Notes: a model not told the origin generated them from the sequence alone. A DNA stretch of 64,000 nucleotides from Sphingomonas cavernae (GCF_003590775.1 NZ_QYUM01000003.1:622501-686500), one strand, 5' to 3'; positions 52,697 through 62,527 are shown, numbered from the stretch's first letter. A program made the numbers and translations.

Positions 52697-53032
52697 ATGC
52701 GTACCCCTGAAGCCGTCTCGGCGATGTTGTGTCCCGTGTGCAAGGTTGGCCTGGCCATGAGCGACCGGCAGGGCATCGAGATTGATTACTGCCCCCAATG
52801 CCGCGGCATCTGGCTCGATCGTGGCGAACTCGACAAGATCATCGAGCGTAGCGCGGGGGATGCGGCGCCCGCGCCACAGCGCCAGGCCGCGCCGCAACAA
52901 TCGCCCCCTCCCTCGCAGCAAGCGCCGTGGGGCGGGCACGACCGCTATTCGGACGACCGCTTCCATGGCGGCTATCAGGACAAGCGTCACTATAAGAAGC
53001 GTAAATCCTGGCTCGAAGAAATATTCGACTGA
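52697..53032 (+). CDS. zinc-ribbon (zf-TFIIB-like) protein
   Basis: 111 residues. An N-terminal zinc ribbon is formed by C-P-V-C (residues 12-15) and C-P-Q-C-R-G-I-W-L-D-R-G-E-L (about 32-45), the zf-TFIIB pattern. A Gln/Pro-rich linker follows, then a basic-aromatic end R-H-Y-K-K-R-K-S-W-L-E-E-I-F-D. Such proteins are widespread and uncharacterised. Followed by a bidirectional terminator. Confidence 0.9.
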   Translation: MRTPEAVSAMLCPVCKVGLAMSDRQGIEIDYCPQCRGIWLDRGELDKIIERSAGDAAPAPQRQAAPQQSPPPSQQAPWGGHDRYSDDRFHGGYQDKRHYKKRKSWLEEIFD

Positions 53033-53033
53033 T

Positions 53034-53074
53034 AAAAAAGGCGGCGGTCCATCGGGTCCGCCGCCTTATATTTT
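53034..53074. terminator. bidirectional intrinsic terminator
   Basis: A perfect ten-base stem (53038-53047 with 53058-53067) around a ten-base loop. A T-rich tail follows on the plus strand, and a run of six A precedes it, giving a T-tract on the minus strand. It serves the zinc-ribbon gene and the convergent aldehyde dehydrogenase gene. Confidence 0.9.
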
Positions 53075-53089
53075 CTTCGGTTCGGACGA

Positions 53090-54514
53090 TCAGGCGGGGA
53101 TGCCGCTGATCGCCTTCACTTCCATGAAGTCCTTGAGCCCGAACAGCCCGCCTTCGCGGCCATTGCCCGATTGCTTGTAGCCGCCGAACGGAGCGCCCGG
53201 CGCGGGCCCCCAGCTATTCACCGCGACCATGCCCGCGCGCAGCTTTGGCGCGACCGCCGCGGCCTTTGCCGGATCGCCGGTGATGACTGCGGACAGGCCG
53301 TAATCGGTGTCGTTCGCGATCGCGACCGCCTCGTCGAGATCGGAATAGCTCATCACCGTGGCGACCGGTCCGAAGATCTCTTCCTGCGCGATCCGCATGT
53401 CAGGAGTGACCCCGGAGAACACGGTCGGCTTGATGTAATAGCCGCGATTGACGTTGCTGGGCAGGCCGGTGCCCCCTGTCTCAAGCGTCGCCCCCTCGTC
53501 GATCGCCGACTGGATCAGCCCCTGGATCTTCTCGAACTGCGCCTTGTTCACCACCGGTCCGATATGGCCACCCTCGGCGAGCGGATCGCCCACCTGCGTA
53601 TTGTCGAACATCGCCTTGATGAGGCCCGTCGCCTCCGGCACCTGATCCTTCTGGACGAGGATACGCGTGGGCGCGATGCAGCTTTGCCCGGTGTTGACGA
53701 GCACGCCCATCGCGGTTCCCGGCAGCGTGGCGGGAAGATCGGAGCCAGGCAGGACGATGTTGGGCGATTTGCCGCCGAGTTCCTGGTGCACGCGCTTGAC
53801 GGTATCCGCCGCCGCCTTGGCGACGAGGATGCCCGCGCGTGTCGAGCCGGTGAAGCTCACCATCTCGATGCCGGGGTGCGCGGAGATCGCTGCGCCCACA
53901 CCCGGGCCGTCGCCCTGAACGAGGTTGAAGACGCCCGGCGGAACGCCCGCCGCGTCAAGGATCTCGGCGAAGATCGCGGCGTTGCCTGGGCATTCCTCGG
54001 AGGGCTTGAGCACCATCGTGTTGCCCGCGGCGAGTGCCGGGGCGACCTTGAGCGCGATCTGGTTAAGCGGCCAGTTCCACGGCGTGATCATGCCGACGAC
54101 GCCGACGGGCTCATAGACCACGGTGTTCGCGCCGTGCTGCTCGCTGAACTGGAAATCCTTGAGCGCCGCGATCGTGCCCATGAAACCGCCGATTCCGGCG
54201 CCAACCTGCGCGCTTGACGCGAAGCTGACGGGGGCGCCCATTTCGTTCGCCATCGATTGCGCCAGATCGGGAACGCGCTTCTTGTATTCCTCGACGATGC
54301 GTCCGAGCAGCGCCAGGCGCTCTTCGCGCGTTGTCTGGCTGAACGTCTCGAACGCCTTGCGCGCAGCCTTGACCGCGGCGTCGACATCCGCCGTGGTGCC
54401 CAGCGTGATCTCGGTACAGGATTCCTCGGTCGAGGGGCTGATCACCTCATGGCGCTTGCCCCCGATACTCTCGACCCATTTTCCGTCGATATAGTGCTTG
54501 AGGTAGCTGTCCAT
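53090..54514 (-). CDS. aldehyde dehydrogenase family protein
   Basis: 474 residues. The NAD-dependent ALDH pattern is complete: P-W-N-W-P-L-N, F-T-G-S-T-R-A-G, catalytic Glu in E-L-G-G-K-S-P, catalytic Cys in N-T-G-Q-S-C, and E-E-I-F-G-P-V near residue 380. P-F-G-G-Y-K-Q-S-G-N-G-R-E-G closes it. Substrate unclear; single gene. Confidence 0.93.
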   Translation of the reverse strand: MDSYLKHYIDGKWVESIGGKRHEVISPSTEESCTEITLGTTADVDAAVKAARKAFETFSQTTREERLALLGRIVEEYKKRVPDLAQSMANEMGAPVSFASSAQVGAGIGGFMGTIAALKDFQFSEQHGANTVVYEPVGVVGMITPWNWPLNQIALKVAPALAAGNTMVLKPSEECPGNAAIFAEILDAAGVPPGVFNLVQGDGPGVGAAISAHPGIEMVSFTGSTRAGILVAKAAADTVKRVHQELGGKSPNIVLPGSDLPATLPGTAMGVLVNTGQSCIAPTRILVQKDQVPEATGLIKAMFDNTQVGDPLAEGGHIGPVVNKAQFEKIQGLIQSAIDEGATLETGGTGLPSNVNRGYYIKPTVFSGVTPDMRIAQEEIFGPVATVMSYSDLDEAVAIANDTDYGLSAVITGDPAKAAAVAPKLRAGMVAVNSWGPAPGAPFGGYKQSGNGREGGLFGLKDFMEVKAISGIPA

Positions 54515-54627
54515 GATGGCCTCTCCGATCTGGTATGAATGCGTTTCAATCTGAGACCTGCTGGCCGGAAATCAAGCCCGAATTCGAAATTCGACTGTTT
54601 CCTGGGGTGAACAGAAAGGCGGATAGC

Positions 54628-54657
54628 AAAAGGGCCCGGCGATTTCCCGCCGGGCCC
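54628..54657 (-). terminator. intrinsic terminator of glnA
   Basis: A perfect ten-base GC stem (54632-54641 with 54648-54657), six-base loop, and TTTT on the minus strand side, 25 bases past the glnA stop. Confidence 0.92.
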
Positions 54658-54681
54658 CTACTGTCCGTTTCGATCGTGCGA

Positions 54682-56094
54682 TCAGGCGGAATAGTACATG
54701 TCGTATTCGACCGGGCTGGGGGTCATTTCCCAGCGCGCGACTTCGCCCCACTTGATGTCGATATAGGCTTCGATCTGATCGCGGGTGAACACGTCGCCCT
54801 TGAGGAGGAAGTCCATGTCGGCGGTCAGCGAGTCGAGCGCCTCACGGAGCGAACCGCAGACGGTCGGAACCTCGGCCAGTTCCGCGGGCGGCAGGTCGTA
54901 CAGGTTCTTGTCCATCGCCTCGCCGGGATGGATCTTGTTCTGGATGCCGTCGAGGCCCGCCATCAGCAGTGCCGCGTAGCAAAGGTACGGGTTGGCGAGA
55001 GCGTCAGGGAAGCGGAATTCGACGCGCTTCGCCTTGCTGCCCGTGCCGTACGGAATTCGGCACGATGCCGAGCGGTTGCGGCTCGAATAGGCGAGCAGCA
55101 CAGGTGCTTCATAGCCCGGCACCAGACGCTTGTAGCTGTTGGTGGTCGGGTTGGTGAAGGCGTTCAATGCCTTGGCGTGCTTGATGACGCCGCCGATGAA
55201 ATAGAGGCACATGTCCGAAAGACCGGCATAGCCGTCGCCCGCGAAGAGGGGCTTGCCCTTTTCCCAGATCGACATGTGCGTGTGCATGCCCGAACCATTA
55301 TCTTCCTTGATCGGCTTGGGCATGAAGGTAGCGGTCTTGCCATAAGCCTGCGCGACCTGGTGCACGACATACTTGTAGATCTGCATGCGGTCGGCGGTCT
55401 CGACGAGCGTGCCGAAGGTGACGCCGAGCTCGTGCTGGCTGGCCGCAACCTCATGGTGGTGCTTGTCGCAGGGCAGGCCCATTTCGATCATGGTGCTGAC
55501 CATCTCGGCGCGGATGTCGACTGCGCTGTCCACGGGTGCCACGGGGAAATAGCCGCCCTTGGCGCGCGGACGGTGGCCCAGATTGCCCGTCTCGTACTTG
55601 GTGCCGGTGTTGGTGGGCAGCTCGATGTCGTCGATCCGGTAATAGCTGGTGTTGTAGCTGTTCTCGAAACGGACGTCGTCGAACATGAAGAACTCGGCTT
55701 CGGGGCCGACATAGATGGTGTCGCCGATACCGGTGGCCTTCAGATAGGCCTCGGCGCGCTTCGAGGTCGAGCGCGGGTCGCGCGCATAGAGCTCGCCAGT
55801 GCCGGGCTCGACGATGTCGCAGAACACGATCAGCATCGGGGTTGCCGAGAAGGGATCGGTGTAAACCGCGTTCAGGTCGGGCTTCAGGATCATGTCCGAC
55901 TCGTTGATCGCCTTCCAGCCCTCAATCGACGAACCGTCGAACATCAGGCCCTCGGTCAGCTCATCCTCGCCGATCACGCCCGCGCACATGGTCAGGTGCT
56001 GCCACTTGCCCTTGGGATCGGTGAAGCGAAGATCGACCCACTCGATCTCCTCGTCCTTGATTTTCTTCAGAACGTCAGCGGCAGAATTCGCCAT
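54682..56094 (-). CDS. glnA: glutamine synthetase, type I
   Basis: 470 residues. It makes glutamine from glutamate, ammonia and ATP. The family marks are D-G-S-S-I-E-G-W near residue 55, [14 protein letters not shown] near 260, and the adenylylation Tyr at about 399 in N-L-Y-D-L-P-P, so activity should be controlled by GlnE. It follows glnB on the same strand, 91 bases downstream, with a hairpin in between. Confidence 0.97.
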   Translation of the reverse strand: MANSAADVLKKIKDEEIEWVDLRFTDPKGKWQHLTMCAGVIGEDELTEGLMFDGSSIEGWKAINESDMILKPDLNAVYTDPFSATPMLIVFCDIVEPGTGELYARDPRSTSKRAEAYLKATGIGDTIYVGPEAEFFMFDDVRFENSYNTSYYRIDDIELPTNTGTKYETGNLGHRPRAKGGYFPVAPVDSAVDIRAEMVSTMIEMGLPCDKHHHEVAASQHELGVTFGTLVETADRMQIYKYVVHQVAQAYGKTATFMPKPIKEDNGSGMHTHMSIWEKGKPLFAGDGYAGLSDMCLYFIGGVIKHAKALNAFTNPTTNSYKRLVPGYEAPVLLAYSSRNRSASCRIPYGTGSKAKRVEFRFPDALANPYLCYAALLMAGLDGIQNKIHPGEAMDKNLYDLPPAELAEVPTVCGSLREALDSLTADMDFLLKGDVFTRDQIEAYIDIKWGEVARWEMTPSPVEYDMYYSA

Positions 56095-56118
56095 TATATT
56101 CGCCTTCTCTATCAGAGC

Positions 56119-56138
56119 GCTCCGGCGAAGGCCGGAGC
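56119..56138. repeat. short palindrome in the glnB-glnA gap
   Basis: A perfect 8-base stem (56119-56126 with 56131-56138) with a GAAG tetraloop. It looks related in core sequence to the larger repeat at 60485. May act as a transcript stabiliser or attenuator between glnB and glnA. Confidence 0.6.
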
Positions 56139-56185
56139 ACAGTTTAACTCAATGGCTGGACCCTGGCTTTCGCCGGGGCACGAAA

Positions 56186-56569
<384 letters not shown>

Positions 56570-56584
56570 TCAATAAGCGTGCCA
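56570..56584 (-). promoter_or_regulatory. candidate sigma-54 promoter of glnBA
   Basis: On the minus strand TGGCACG-CTTA-TTGA: the -24 element is perfect, the spacing is correct, and only the last base of the -12 TTGC differs. It lies 46 bases upstream of the glnB ATG, leaving a leader of about 35 bases. Nitrogen control by NtrC/RpoN is the expected logic. Confidence 0.5.
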
Positions 56585-56818
56585 GTCGGCGAGTCGCAAG
56601 AAGCTGCCGAAAACTATTTCGCAGATGCACAAAAATTGCCGAAATAAGCGGCAGCGCAATTCATTTTGCCTAAATTCTGTGCATGATTGGGCGGGGGTAG
56701 CCGCTTCGGAAAATCATGATGCGCGTATTTGCACGGCCCTGTGTCGTTAAACCGGCATCGCTCGCCGAATCCGCACGCTAGAAGGCGCAGCTTCCCGACT
56801 TTATTCTAAGGATACTCT

Positions 56819-57337
56819 GTGCGTTTGCTCATGCTTCCCGTCGTCGCAGCGCTTGCGGCCTGCAGCCAATCGCCCTCGGGCAACGCCTCCAGTGCCGGCG
56901 AGGGCACCAGCGCGGACGCCGCCGCCAGCCAGCCACCCATGGATGCAACCGGCGTGCCCCAGTTCCGCACCGGTCTTTGGGAGGTCACGGACTATGAATC
57001 CGACGGCACGACCGCCAAGCGGCTTCGTTGTATCGGCCAGGAGGTCGAGGAGGATCTGCGCACGATGTTCGGCACCGCTTCGACGCCGGAATGCGTCAAG
57101 ACGCGCAGCAGCGGGCCGCAGGGGCTCACCGTAAAGGGGCTTTGCCGTCAGCCCGGCGGAACCGAGACCGAGGCCGAGGTCACGCTTTCGGGAAGCGCGA
57201 TCGATTTCGACATGAAGCTGGGCCTCTATTCGATCGTGAACGGCAAGCGCCATGGCGACCTGTCGCAAAGCAAGGGGCGGTGGATGGGCGAGTGTCCTGC
57301 GGGCATGAAGCCAGGCGACGAGAGCGAGGCAGGTTAG
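56819..57337 (+). CDS. DUF3617 family lipoprotein
   Basis: 172 residues from GTG 56819. N-terminal lipobox L-A-A-C (residues 12-15), an Ala/Ser-rich tether, then F-R-T-G-L-W-E-V-T near residue 50 and a four-Cys pattern (C-I-G, C-V-K, C-R-Q, C-P), as in DUF3617 proteins. Extracytoplasmic; function unknown. Separated by 294 bases from the divergent glnB. Confidence 0.78.
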   Translation: MRLLMLPVVAALAACSQSPSGNASSAGEGTSADAAASQPPMDATGVPQFRTGLWEVTDYESDGTTAKRLRCIGQEVEEDLRTMFGTASTPECVKTRSSGPQGLTVKGLCRQPGGTETEAEVTLSGSAIDFDMKLGLYSIVNGKRHGDLSQSKGRWMGECPAGMKPGDESEAG

Positions 57338-57374
57338 GTCGATTGGACCTCGCAACGCCGGGCAGCGGGCCCAA

Positions 57375-58205
57375 TCAACTATGAACGCACAGCGCCGCCT
57401 CCGGTGACGCGCATATCTTTGGGCAGCCGTCGCAGAACGAACCCGTGGTCCCCTTGCTGACTGGATCGGAAACCGTTCTGCGCAAACCGCGATAGGCGGG
57501 TCCGTTCCAGATCTCGGCGAGCGGCCGGTCGAAGACGTTGCCGAGCGAACGCGAATCTGCGCCGGGCGCATACTGCCTGCCTGCGCGCCGGAGGCAGCAC
57601 GGCAGGACCTCGCCATCATAGCGGATGACGGTACTGCTATAGGGCCAATGGCAACGTGGCAGCAGTTGCGCGCCGAGCGGCGACCCCGTACCGGTCGCTT
57701 CGGGGTCATCGTCGACCACATTATAGAGTTCGCCCCGTGCATTCCGGTGCACCCCGCGATAGGTCATGAACTTGTCGGCGCCCGGCTCAGCGGCGATCTG
57801 CCGCACCTTTTCGAGCTCGCCCGGCGGGTGGTGTGCGAAGCGCAGATGCTGAATCTCGACGAAAGGATGTTCGAGCCCGCGTTCGCGCTTGCTCGCTTCG
57901 ACCATGGCAAGATTGGACAGGACATGCGCGAGATTGCCGCGGATGCGTGTTGCGCCATAGCTTTCCTGCGTGGCGCCATCGACCGCCACGGTCAGATGGC
58001 TCAGGCCCGAATCCACGAGGCGGTCGATTCGTGCGCGCGTGAAATTATAGCTGAAGCGCGTTGTGATATGGACGGCGATGCCGGCCCGCCGCGCGATTGC
58101 GATCATCGCGTAGAGGTCGGGATGGATCAGCGATGGCGCCCGCCCTCCCATGCAGGAATGCAATCCGGGATTTCGTACATGATATGCCTTCGTGGCGGCA
58201 TAACC
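57375..58205 (-). pseudogene. 5'-truncated radical-SAM/SPASM protein
   Basis: About 260 residues resemble the latter part of a SPASM-domain radical-SAM protein: I-H-P-D-L-Y-A-M-I-A-I-A-R-R-A-G-I near its start, V-A-V-D-G-A-T-Q-E-S-Y (strand 4-5 region), then C-H-W-P-Y, G-E-V-L-P-C-C and F-C-D-G-C-P-K-I-C, the SPASM cysteines. The N-terminal CxxxCxxC cluster site that would make it catalytic is absent; the reading frame enters from the end of the dehydrogenase gene without an RBS. The best internal ATG is 58151. Probably a decayed gene. Confidence 0.72.
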
Positions 58206-58213
58206 TGATTGGG

Positions 58214-60418
58214 TTAGCGGCGCGTTATTTGCGGCGTTGCGGGGGCGGCGAGAGCGGGACGCGTCGCCTCGATGGCAGCAGTGTTCTTCGCCGCCCAGTT
58301 GGCCTGGTCGATGACATAGAGCCGGATCAGATCGGCCCTGGGTGCGTCGAGCACCTTGGCAAAGCTCGCCATGCCGTTGTCCTTCAGCATCCCGTCGATC
58401 ACCACGCCCTTCCACGTTTCGGTATCGGCGAGCACGCCCGAATGCCGCAGGTCGGGCGTCACGCCCCCCGAAACCACGCTGTCGCCGTGGCAGACCTGGC
58501 AGAAGCGCCCATAGAGCGCCTTGCCCTGCGCTATCTGCGCGGGGTTGCCGGTGGAGGGCGGGGGCGTGAGCGTGCGTTCGCCCTGTGCGGGAAGCGCCGG
58601 AAGCACGCCCTTGCCGCCGAGCTTGAGGACGATCAGCCGTGATACATTGGGCACGCGGTTATACGCGCCGCCCGCATAGCCAGCGGTCAGCGGCCATGCG
58701 CCGCCGCGCCCGGTGGTGAAGGCGACATATTGCTCGCCCTTGACGAGGAAGGTCGATGCGCCCGCCATCACCCCCGACTGGACGGGCAGACTCCAGAGCT
58801 GCTTGCCCGTGTCGGCGGCATAGGCGCGGAACTCGCCGAGCGCGGTGCCCTGAAACACCAGATTGCCCGCGGTCGCCATCGTGCCGCCGTTCCAGGGCGT
58901 CGTATAATCGGCGCGCCATTTCTCCTTGCCCGTCACCGGATCGAAGGCGACGAGCGCGCCCTTCGTCGCGGCGATCGCGCCCTTGATGAAGGCGGCGTCG
59001 CGCGGCATCCCGCCCTCGGACATGTTGGCGCCCGTGTTGAATCCGATCGGATAGGGCGCTGCGTCCTCGGGGGTCAGCGGCGGCAGATAGGCAAAGCCGA
59101 TGTCCTGCGCCGGGATATAGACCAGCCCCGTCTTCGGGCTGTAGCTCATCGGCTGCCAGCTATGCGCGCCGATCGGGGCGGGGGAAGCGAGGAACGGCTT
59201 GCCAGTCTGGTAGAAGCGCGCTGCCGGATTTTCCTTCGGCCGCCCCGTCGCCATGTCATAGCCCGTCGCCCAGTTGATGTTCTTCACGAACGGATTGGCG
59301 CCGATCAGCTTGCCGCTCACCCGATCGATCACGAAGAAGAAGCCGTTCTTCGGCGCCTGCATCAGCGCCTTTACCACCCTGTCGCCGATCTTGAGGTCGG
59401 CAAGGATGATCGGCTGCGTCGCGGTATAGTCCCAGCTTTCGCCGGGCGTTTCCTGATAATGCCAGAGATATTCGCCCGTCTCGGGCTTCAGCGCGACGAT
59501 CGAGGACAGGAACAGATTGTCGCCTATCCCCTGCGACCTGACGCCGTGGTTCCACGGATTGCCGTTGCCCACGCCCAGATAAAGCTGATCGAGCTCGGCG
59601 TCATAGACGATCGCGTCCCACACGGTCCCGCCGCCGCCCGATTGCTTCCACTGGCCATCGGCAGACCAGGTTTTGGTGGCGGTCTTCAGCACTGCATCCG
59701 ATGGCTCGCCATCGGGCTGCCCTTGCGCATTGGGCACCGTATAGAAACGCCACTTCTTCGCGCCATTGTTGACGTCATAGGCGGTGACATAGCCCCGCAC
59801 GCCGAATTCGGCGCCGCCATTTCCGATGAGCACCATGTTCTTCACGACGCGCGGCGCGCCCGTGATGGTGTAAGGCTTTGCCGGGTCGGTGGTCTGCGTG
59901 CTCCACAGTTGCGCACCAGTGATCGCATCGAGCGCGATCAGCCGCCCGTCGATCGTCCCGACGAACAGCTTGCCCTTCCACACGGCCACGCCGCGATTGA
60001 CGACGTCGCAGCATGCCTCGACACCCTTTTCCCTTGGGACTTTGGGATCATATTCCCAGAGCTTCTTTCCCGTTGCAGCGTCATAGGCGAAGACCTTGGA
60101 CCATGGGCCGGTCAGGTACATCGTGCCGTCGACCACGACGGGCGTCGCTTCCTGCCCGCGCGCGTCGGGCAGATCAGCAAACCAGGCGATGCCAAGCTGT
60201 TCGACATTGCTATCGTTGATCCGGGTCAGCGGGCTGTAGCGTTGCTCGTTGTAATTATAGCCCACGGCCGGCCAGTCGCTGCCGTCGCCCCCGCTGGTCA
60301 GATAGGCCGCGTCGATCTTGGCGGCGCCGATCGGGCTCGCCTCGGTCTGATTGTTCTGCGGGGATTTCGAACACGCCGCCAGAGCGCACGCCGCAACCAA
60401 GCCGAGCCAAAGTCGCAT
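58214..60418 (-). CDS. PQQ-dependent quinohaemoprotein alcohol dehydrogenase, predicted lipoprotein
   Basis: 734 residues from ATG 60418 (GAGGA upstream). An eight-bladed propeller is followed by a c-type cytochrome domain with C-x-x-C-H at 640-644. The adjacent-Cys disulfide of PQQ enzymes is Cys136-Cys137. In S-W-D-Y-T the residue two after the presumed catalytic Asp is Thr, not Asp, which favours calcium over lanthanide. The N-terminus ends in L-A-A-C (13-16), a lipobox, so the enzyme may be membrane-tethered rather than soluble. Oxidises alcohols, passing electrons to the haem. Confidence 0.9.
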   Translation of the reverse strand: MRLWLGLVAACALAACSKSPQNNQTEASPIGAAKIDAAYLTSGGDGSDWPAVGYNYNEQRYSPLTRINDSNVEQLGIAWFADLPDARGQEATPVVVDGTMYLTGPWSKVFAYDAATGKKLWEYDPKVPREKGVEACCDVVNRGVAVWKGKLFVGTIDGRLIALDAITGAQLWSTQTTDPAKPYTITGAPRVVKNMVLIGNGGAEFGVRGYVTAYDVNNGAKKWRFYTVPNAQGQPDGEPSDAVLKTATKTWSADGQWKQSGGGGTVWDAIVYDAELDQLYLGVGNGNPWNHGVRSQGIGDNLFLSSIVALKPETGEYLWHYQETPGESWDYTATQPIILADLKIGDRVVKALMQAPKNGFFFVIDRVSGKLIGANPFVKNINWATGYDMATGRPKENPAARFYQTGKPFLASPAPIGAHSWQPMSYSPKTGLVYIPAQDIGFAYLPPLTPEDAAPYPIGFNTGANMSEGGMPRDAAFIKGAIAATKGALVAFDPVTGKEKWRADYTTPWNGGTMATAGNLVFQGTALGEFRAYAADTGKQLWSLPVQSGVMAGASTFLVKGEQYVAFTTGRGGAWPLTAGYAGGAYNRVPNVSRLIVLKLGGKGVLPALPAQGERTLTPPPSTGNPAQIAQGKALYGRFCQVCHGDSVVSGGVTPDLRHSGVLADTETWKGVVIDGMLKDNGMASFAKVLDAPRADLIRLYVIDQANWAAKNTAAIEATRPALAAPATPQITRR

Positions 60419-60484
60419 GTTTTTCCTCCCCGATCCGATGCTTTGCGGATTCTGAGGGAGCAGTCTGCGGGAAAAACAACTCAG

Positions 60485-60559
60485 TGTCATCCCCGCGAAA
60501 GCGGGGATCCAGAGGAGGTTACAAGAAGAAGCTGGATCCCCGCTTTCGCGGGGATGACA
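60485..60559. repeat. long perfect inverted repeat (28-bp arms)
   Basis: Arms 60485-60512 and 60532-60559 are exact reverse complements around a 19-base spacer; each arm also contains its own palindrome. It lies between the dehydrogenase start and the map stop. Repeats of this kind, with the CCCCGCGAAAGCGGGG core, are common in sphingomonad intergenes. Confidence 0.88.
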
Positions 60560-60577
60560 GAAAGGTGGCAAGCGGGA

Positions 60578-61402
60578 TCAATAAGGCGGGCGATCCAGGC
60601 CCTTGGGGCTCTTGGTGAAGATCTCGCAGCCGGTCTCGGTGATGCCGATCGAATGCTCGAACTGTGCCGAAAGCGTCCGGTCGCGCGTCACTGCGGTCCA
60701 GCCATCGTCGAGCATCTTCACGCCGGGCTTGCCGATGTTGATCATCGGCTCGATCGTGAAGAACATGCCGGGCTTGAGCTCGGGGCCGGTGCCCGGGCGT
60801 CCGGCGTGGACGACTTCGGGCGCATCATGAAAGAGCTGGCCCAGCCCGTGTCCGCAGAAATCACGCACCACGCCATAGCGGTGCTTTTCGGCAAAGCTCT
60901 GGATCGCGTGCGCAACGTCGCCCATCGTGTTGCCGGGCCTTGCCTGCTCGATGCCCAGCATCATGCATTCATAGGTGACGTCGACGAGCCGCTTCGCCTT
61001 GATCCCGACATCGCCGACCAGGAACATGCGGCTGGTATCCCCGTGCCAGCCATCGACGATGACGGTCACGTCGATATTGGCGATGTCGCCGTCCTTGAGC
61101 GCGCGGTCGCCCGGGATGCCGTGGCAGACGACATGGTTGAGCGAGATGCAGCAGCTATGCGTGAAGCCGCGATAGCCGAGCGTCGCGGGAATGCCGCCGC
61201 CGCGCAGCATATGCTCGCGTACGATATCGTCGAGTTCGCCCGTGGTGACGCCAGGCACGACATGCGGCACTAACGCGTCGAGCACCTCGGCCGCCAGCCG
61301 TCCTGCCTTGCGCATCCCCTCGAAACCCTCGGCGTCGTGGAGCTTGATGGCGTGGGAGCGCGTGCGCGCGCTGGCTTCGCTGGCGAGAACATATTCGGTC
61401 AT
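60578..61402 (-). CDS. map: type I methionine aminopeptidase
   Basis: 274 residues from ATG 61402. Removes the start Met from proteins. The five metal ligands are in place: Asp in N-I-D-V-T, Asp in G-D-T-S-R, His in C-G-H-G-L-G, Glu in T-I-E-P-M and Glu in Q-F-E-H-S. G-Y-R-G-F-T-H-S-C-C gives the substrate His. Flanked by repeat elements on both sides. Confidence 0.96.
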   Translation of the reverse strand: MTEYVLASEASARTRSHAIKLHDAEGFEGMRKAGRLAAEVLDALVPHVVPGVTTGELDDIVREHMLRGGGIPATLGYRGFTHSCCISLNHVVCHGIPGDRALKDGDIANIDVTVIVDGWHGDTSRMFLVGDVGIKAKRLVDVTYECMMLGIEQARPGNTMGDVAHAIQSFAEKHRYGVVRDFCGHGLGQLFHDAPEVVHAGRPGTGPELKPGMFFTIEPMINIGKPGVKMLDDGWTAVTRDRTLSAQFEHSIGITETGCEIFTKSPKGLDRPPY

Positions 61403-61461
61403 GGTTGTCGATATAGTCCGGTCGCCACGATTTTGCGAGCCTGAGGAACCCCAATCCAACT

Positions 61462-61544
61462 CCGTCATGCCAGCGCAGGCTGGCATCTCCTTCAGAATGA
61501 GGCGCGATCCGGTTGGCAGGTGCCAGCATTCGCTGGCATGACGG
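61462..61544. repeat. inverted repeat between map and the patatin gene
   Basis: Perfect 14-base arms (61462-61475 and 61531-61544) with a 55-base interior, in the gap between map and patatin. Similar in design to the element at 60485 but a different core (GTCATGCCAGCG). Confidence 0.8.
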
Positions 61545-61564
61545 GGGAGAGGTGGTGGGGTTGG

Positions 61565-62527
61565 CTACCGCAAAAACGGTTCCAGCGTGCTCCACTGGTC
61601 CGATACCGCCCTGCGTCCCGCCTCGATCGCGGCGCGGATCTTTGCGGGCTTGAACTCGAGCGTGTCGGAAACCTCGCGCGGCGGCTCGATGATGCGTATC
61701 GGCGAAAAGCGGTAACGCGAAAGCTGGAGGTCGATCGGCGCCAGCACGCGCGCGGCCGCGGCGCCGGTCAAACCTTCGCGGGCGAGCGCGCGCACCTGCG
61801 CCTCGCGCGCAGCGATCAGGTCATTGATCAGCATTGCATTGCCGGTATCGTTAACCGAAACCTCGGACTGGAGGATGTCGACCGCGCGCAGCCCGATTTC
61901 GATCAGGTTGCCGAAAGTGCGCGGCCGGCCGGGGACGGGTGTGGGCGAGGCGCGTACGACCAGCACCGCGCGCGGATTGAGTTCCATCGCCGCATCGAGC
62001 GGCGTGACGTTGCGGACGCCGCCATCGACCCATTGTTCGTCGCGGCCCTGCGCGTCGCGCGTCTTCAGCGGCTGGAAGAACAAGGGCATCGCCGCGCTCG
62101 CATAGACCCAGTTGGCGATCCCGGGCACGCTCTCGTTGATGCTGCGGAACTGCCCGGTGCCGAGGTTGACCACACCGAGCAGCAGCTTGCGGCCAGCGGC
62201 GGACAGCTTGGCCTCATCGGCGAACATGCGGATGCGCGCACGGATGGGCGTCGCGTCATAGATCGAATCGGCTCCCAGCAAGCCGCCGACCACGCCCAGT
62301 GGCCTCTCCTTGTAGACGTCGTCATTGCCGCGCAGCGCCAGCCATGCTGCAAGCAGGCCCGGGACGTCATCCTGCGCGCCGCCCAATGCCTGGATCGCGC
62401 CCGTCGAAACCCCCGCGAATATGTCGAAACGAACCCGGCGCTTGGTCACGAGTTCGTCGAGCACGCCCACCTGGAACGCCCCCTTGGCGCCACCGCCACT
62501 CAACACGATCGCGAGTCCGCCAGCCAT
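61565..62527 (-). CDS. patatin-like phospholipase family protein
   Basis: 320 residues. Oxyanion loop G-G-G-A-K-G (11-16), nucleophile in G-V-S-T-G (about 39-43), and catalytic Asp in D-G-G near residue 169: the full Ser-Asp dyad. No signal peptide. Likely acyl hydrolase on phospholipids. Divergent from the CinA-type gene across 79 bases. Confidence 0.93.
   Translation of the reverse strand: MAGGLAIVLSGGGAKGAFQVGVLDELVTKRRVRFDIFAGVSTGAIQALGGAQDDVPGLLAAWLALRGNDDVYKERPLGVVGGLLGADSIYDATPIRARIRMFADEAKLSAAGRKLLLGVVNLGTGQFRSINESVPGIANWVYASAAMPLFFQPLKTRDAQGRDEQWVDGGVRNVTPLDAAMELNPRAVLVVRASPTPVPGRPRTFGNLIEIGLRAVDILQSEVSVNDTGNAMLINDLIAAREAQVRALAREGLTGAAAARVLAPIDLQLSRYRFSPIRIIEPPREVSDTLEFKPAKIRAAIEAGRRAVSDQWSTLEPFLR

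Noticed and set aside
60485-60559. possible CRISPR-like array
   Set aside because: Only two arms in inverted orientation with one short spacer; no direct repeats and no cas genes.
58730-61273. 847-codon plus-strand ORF
   Set aside because: Antisense across the dehydrogenase and map genes and through the inverted repeat; no recognisable domain.
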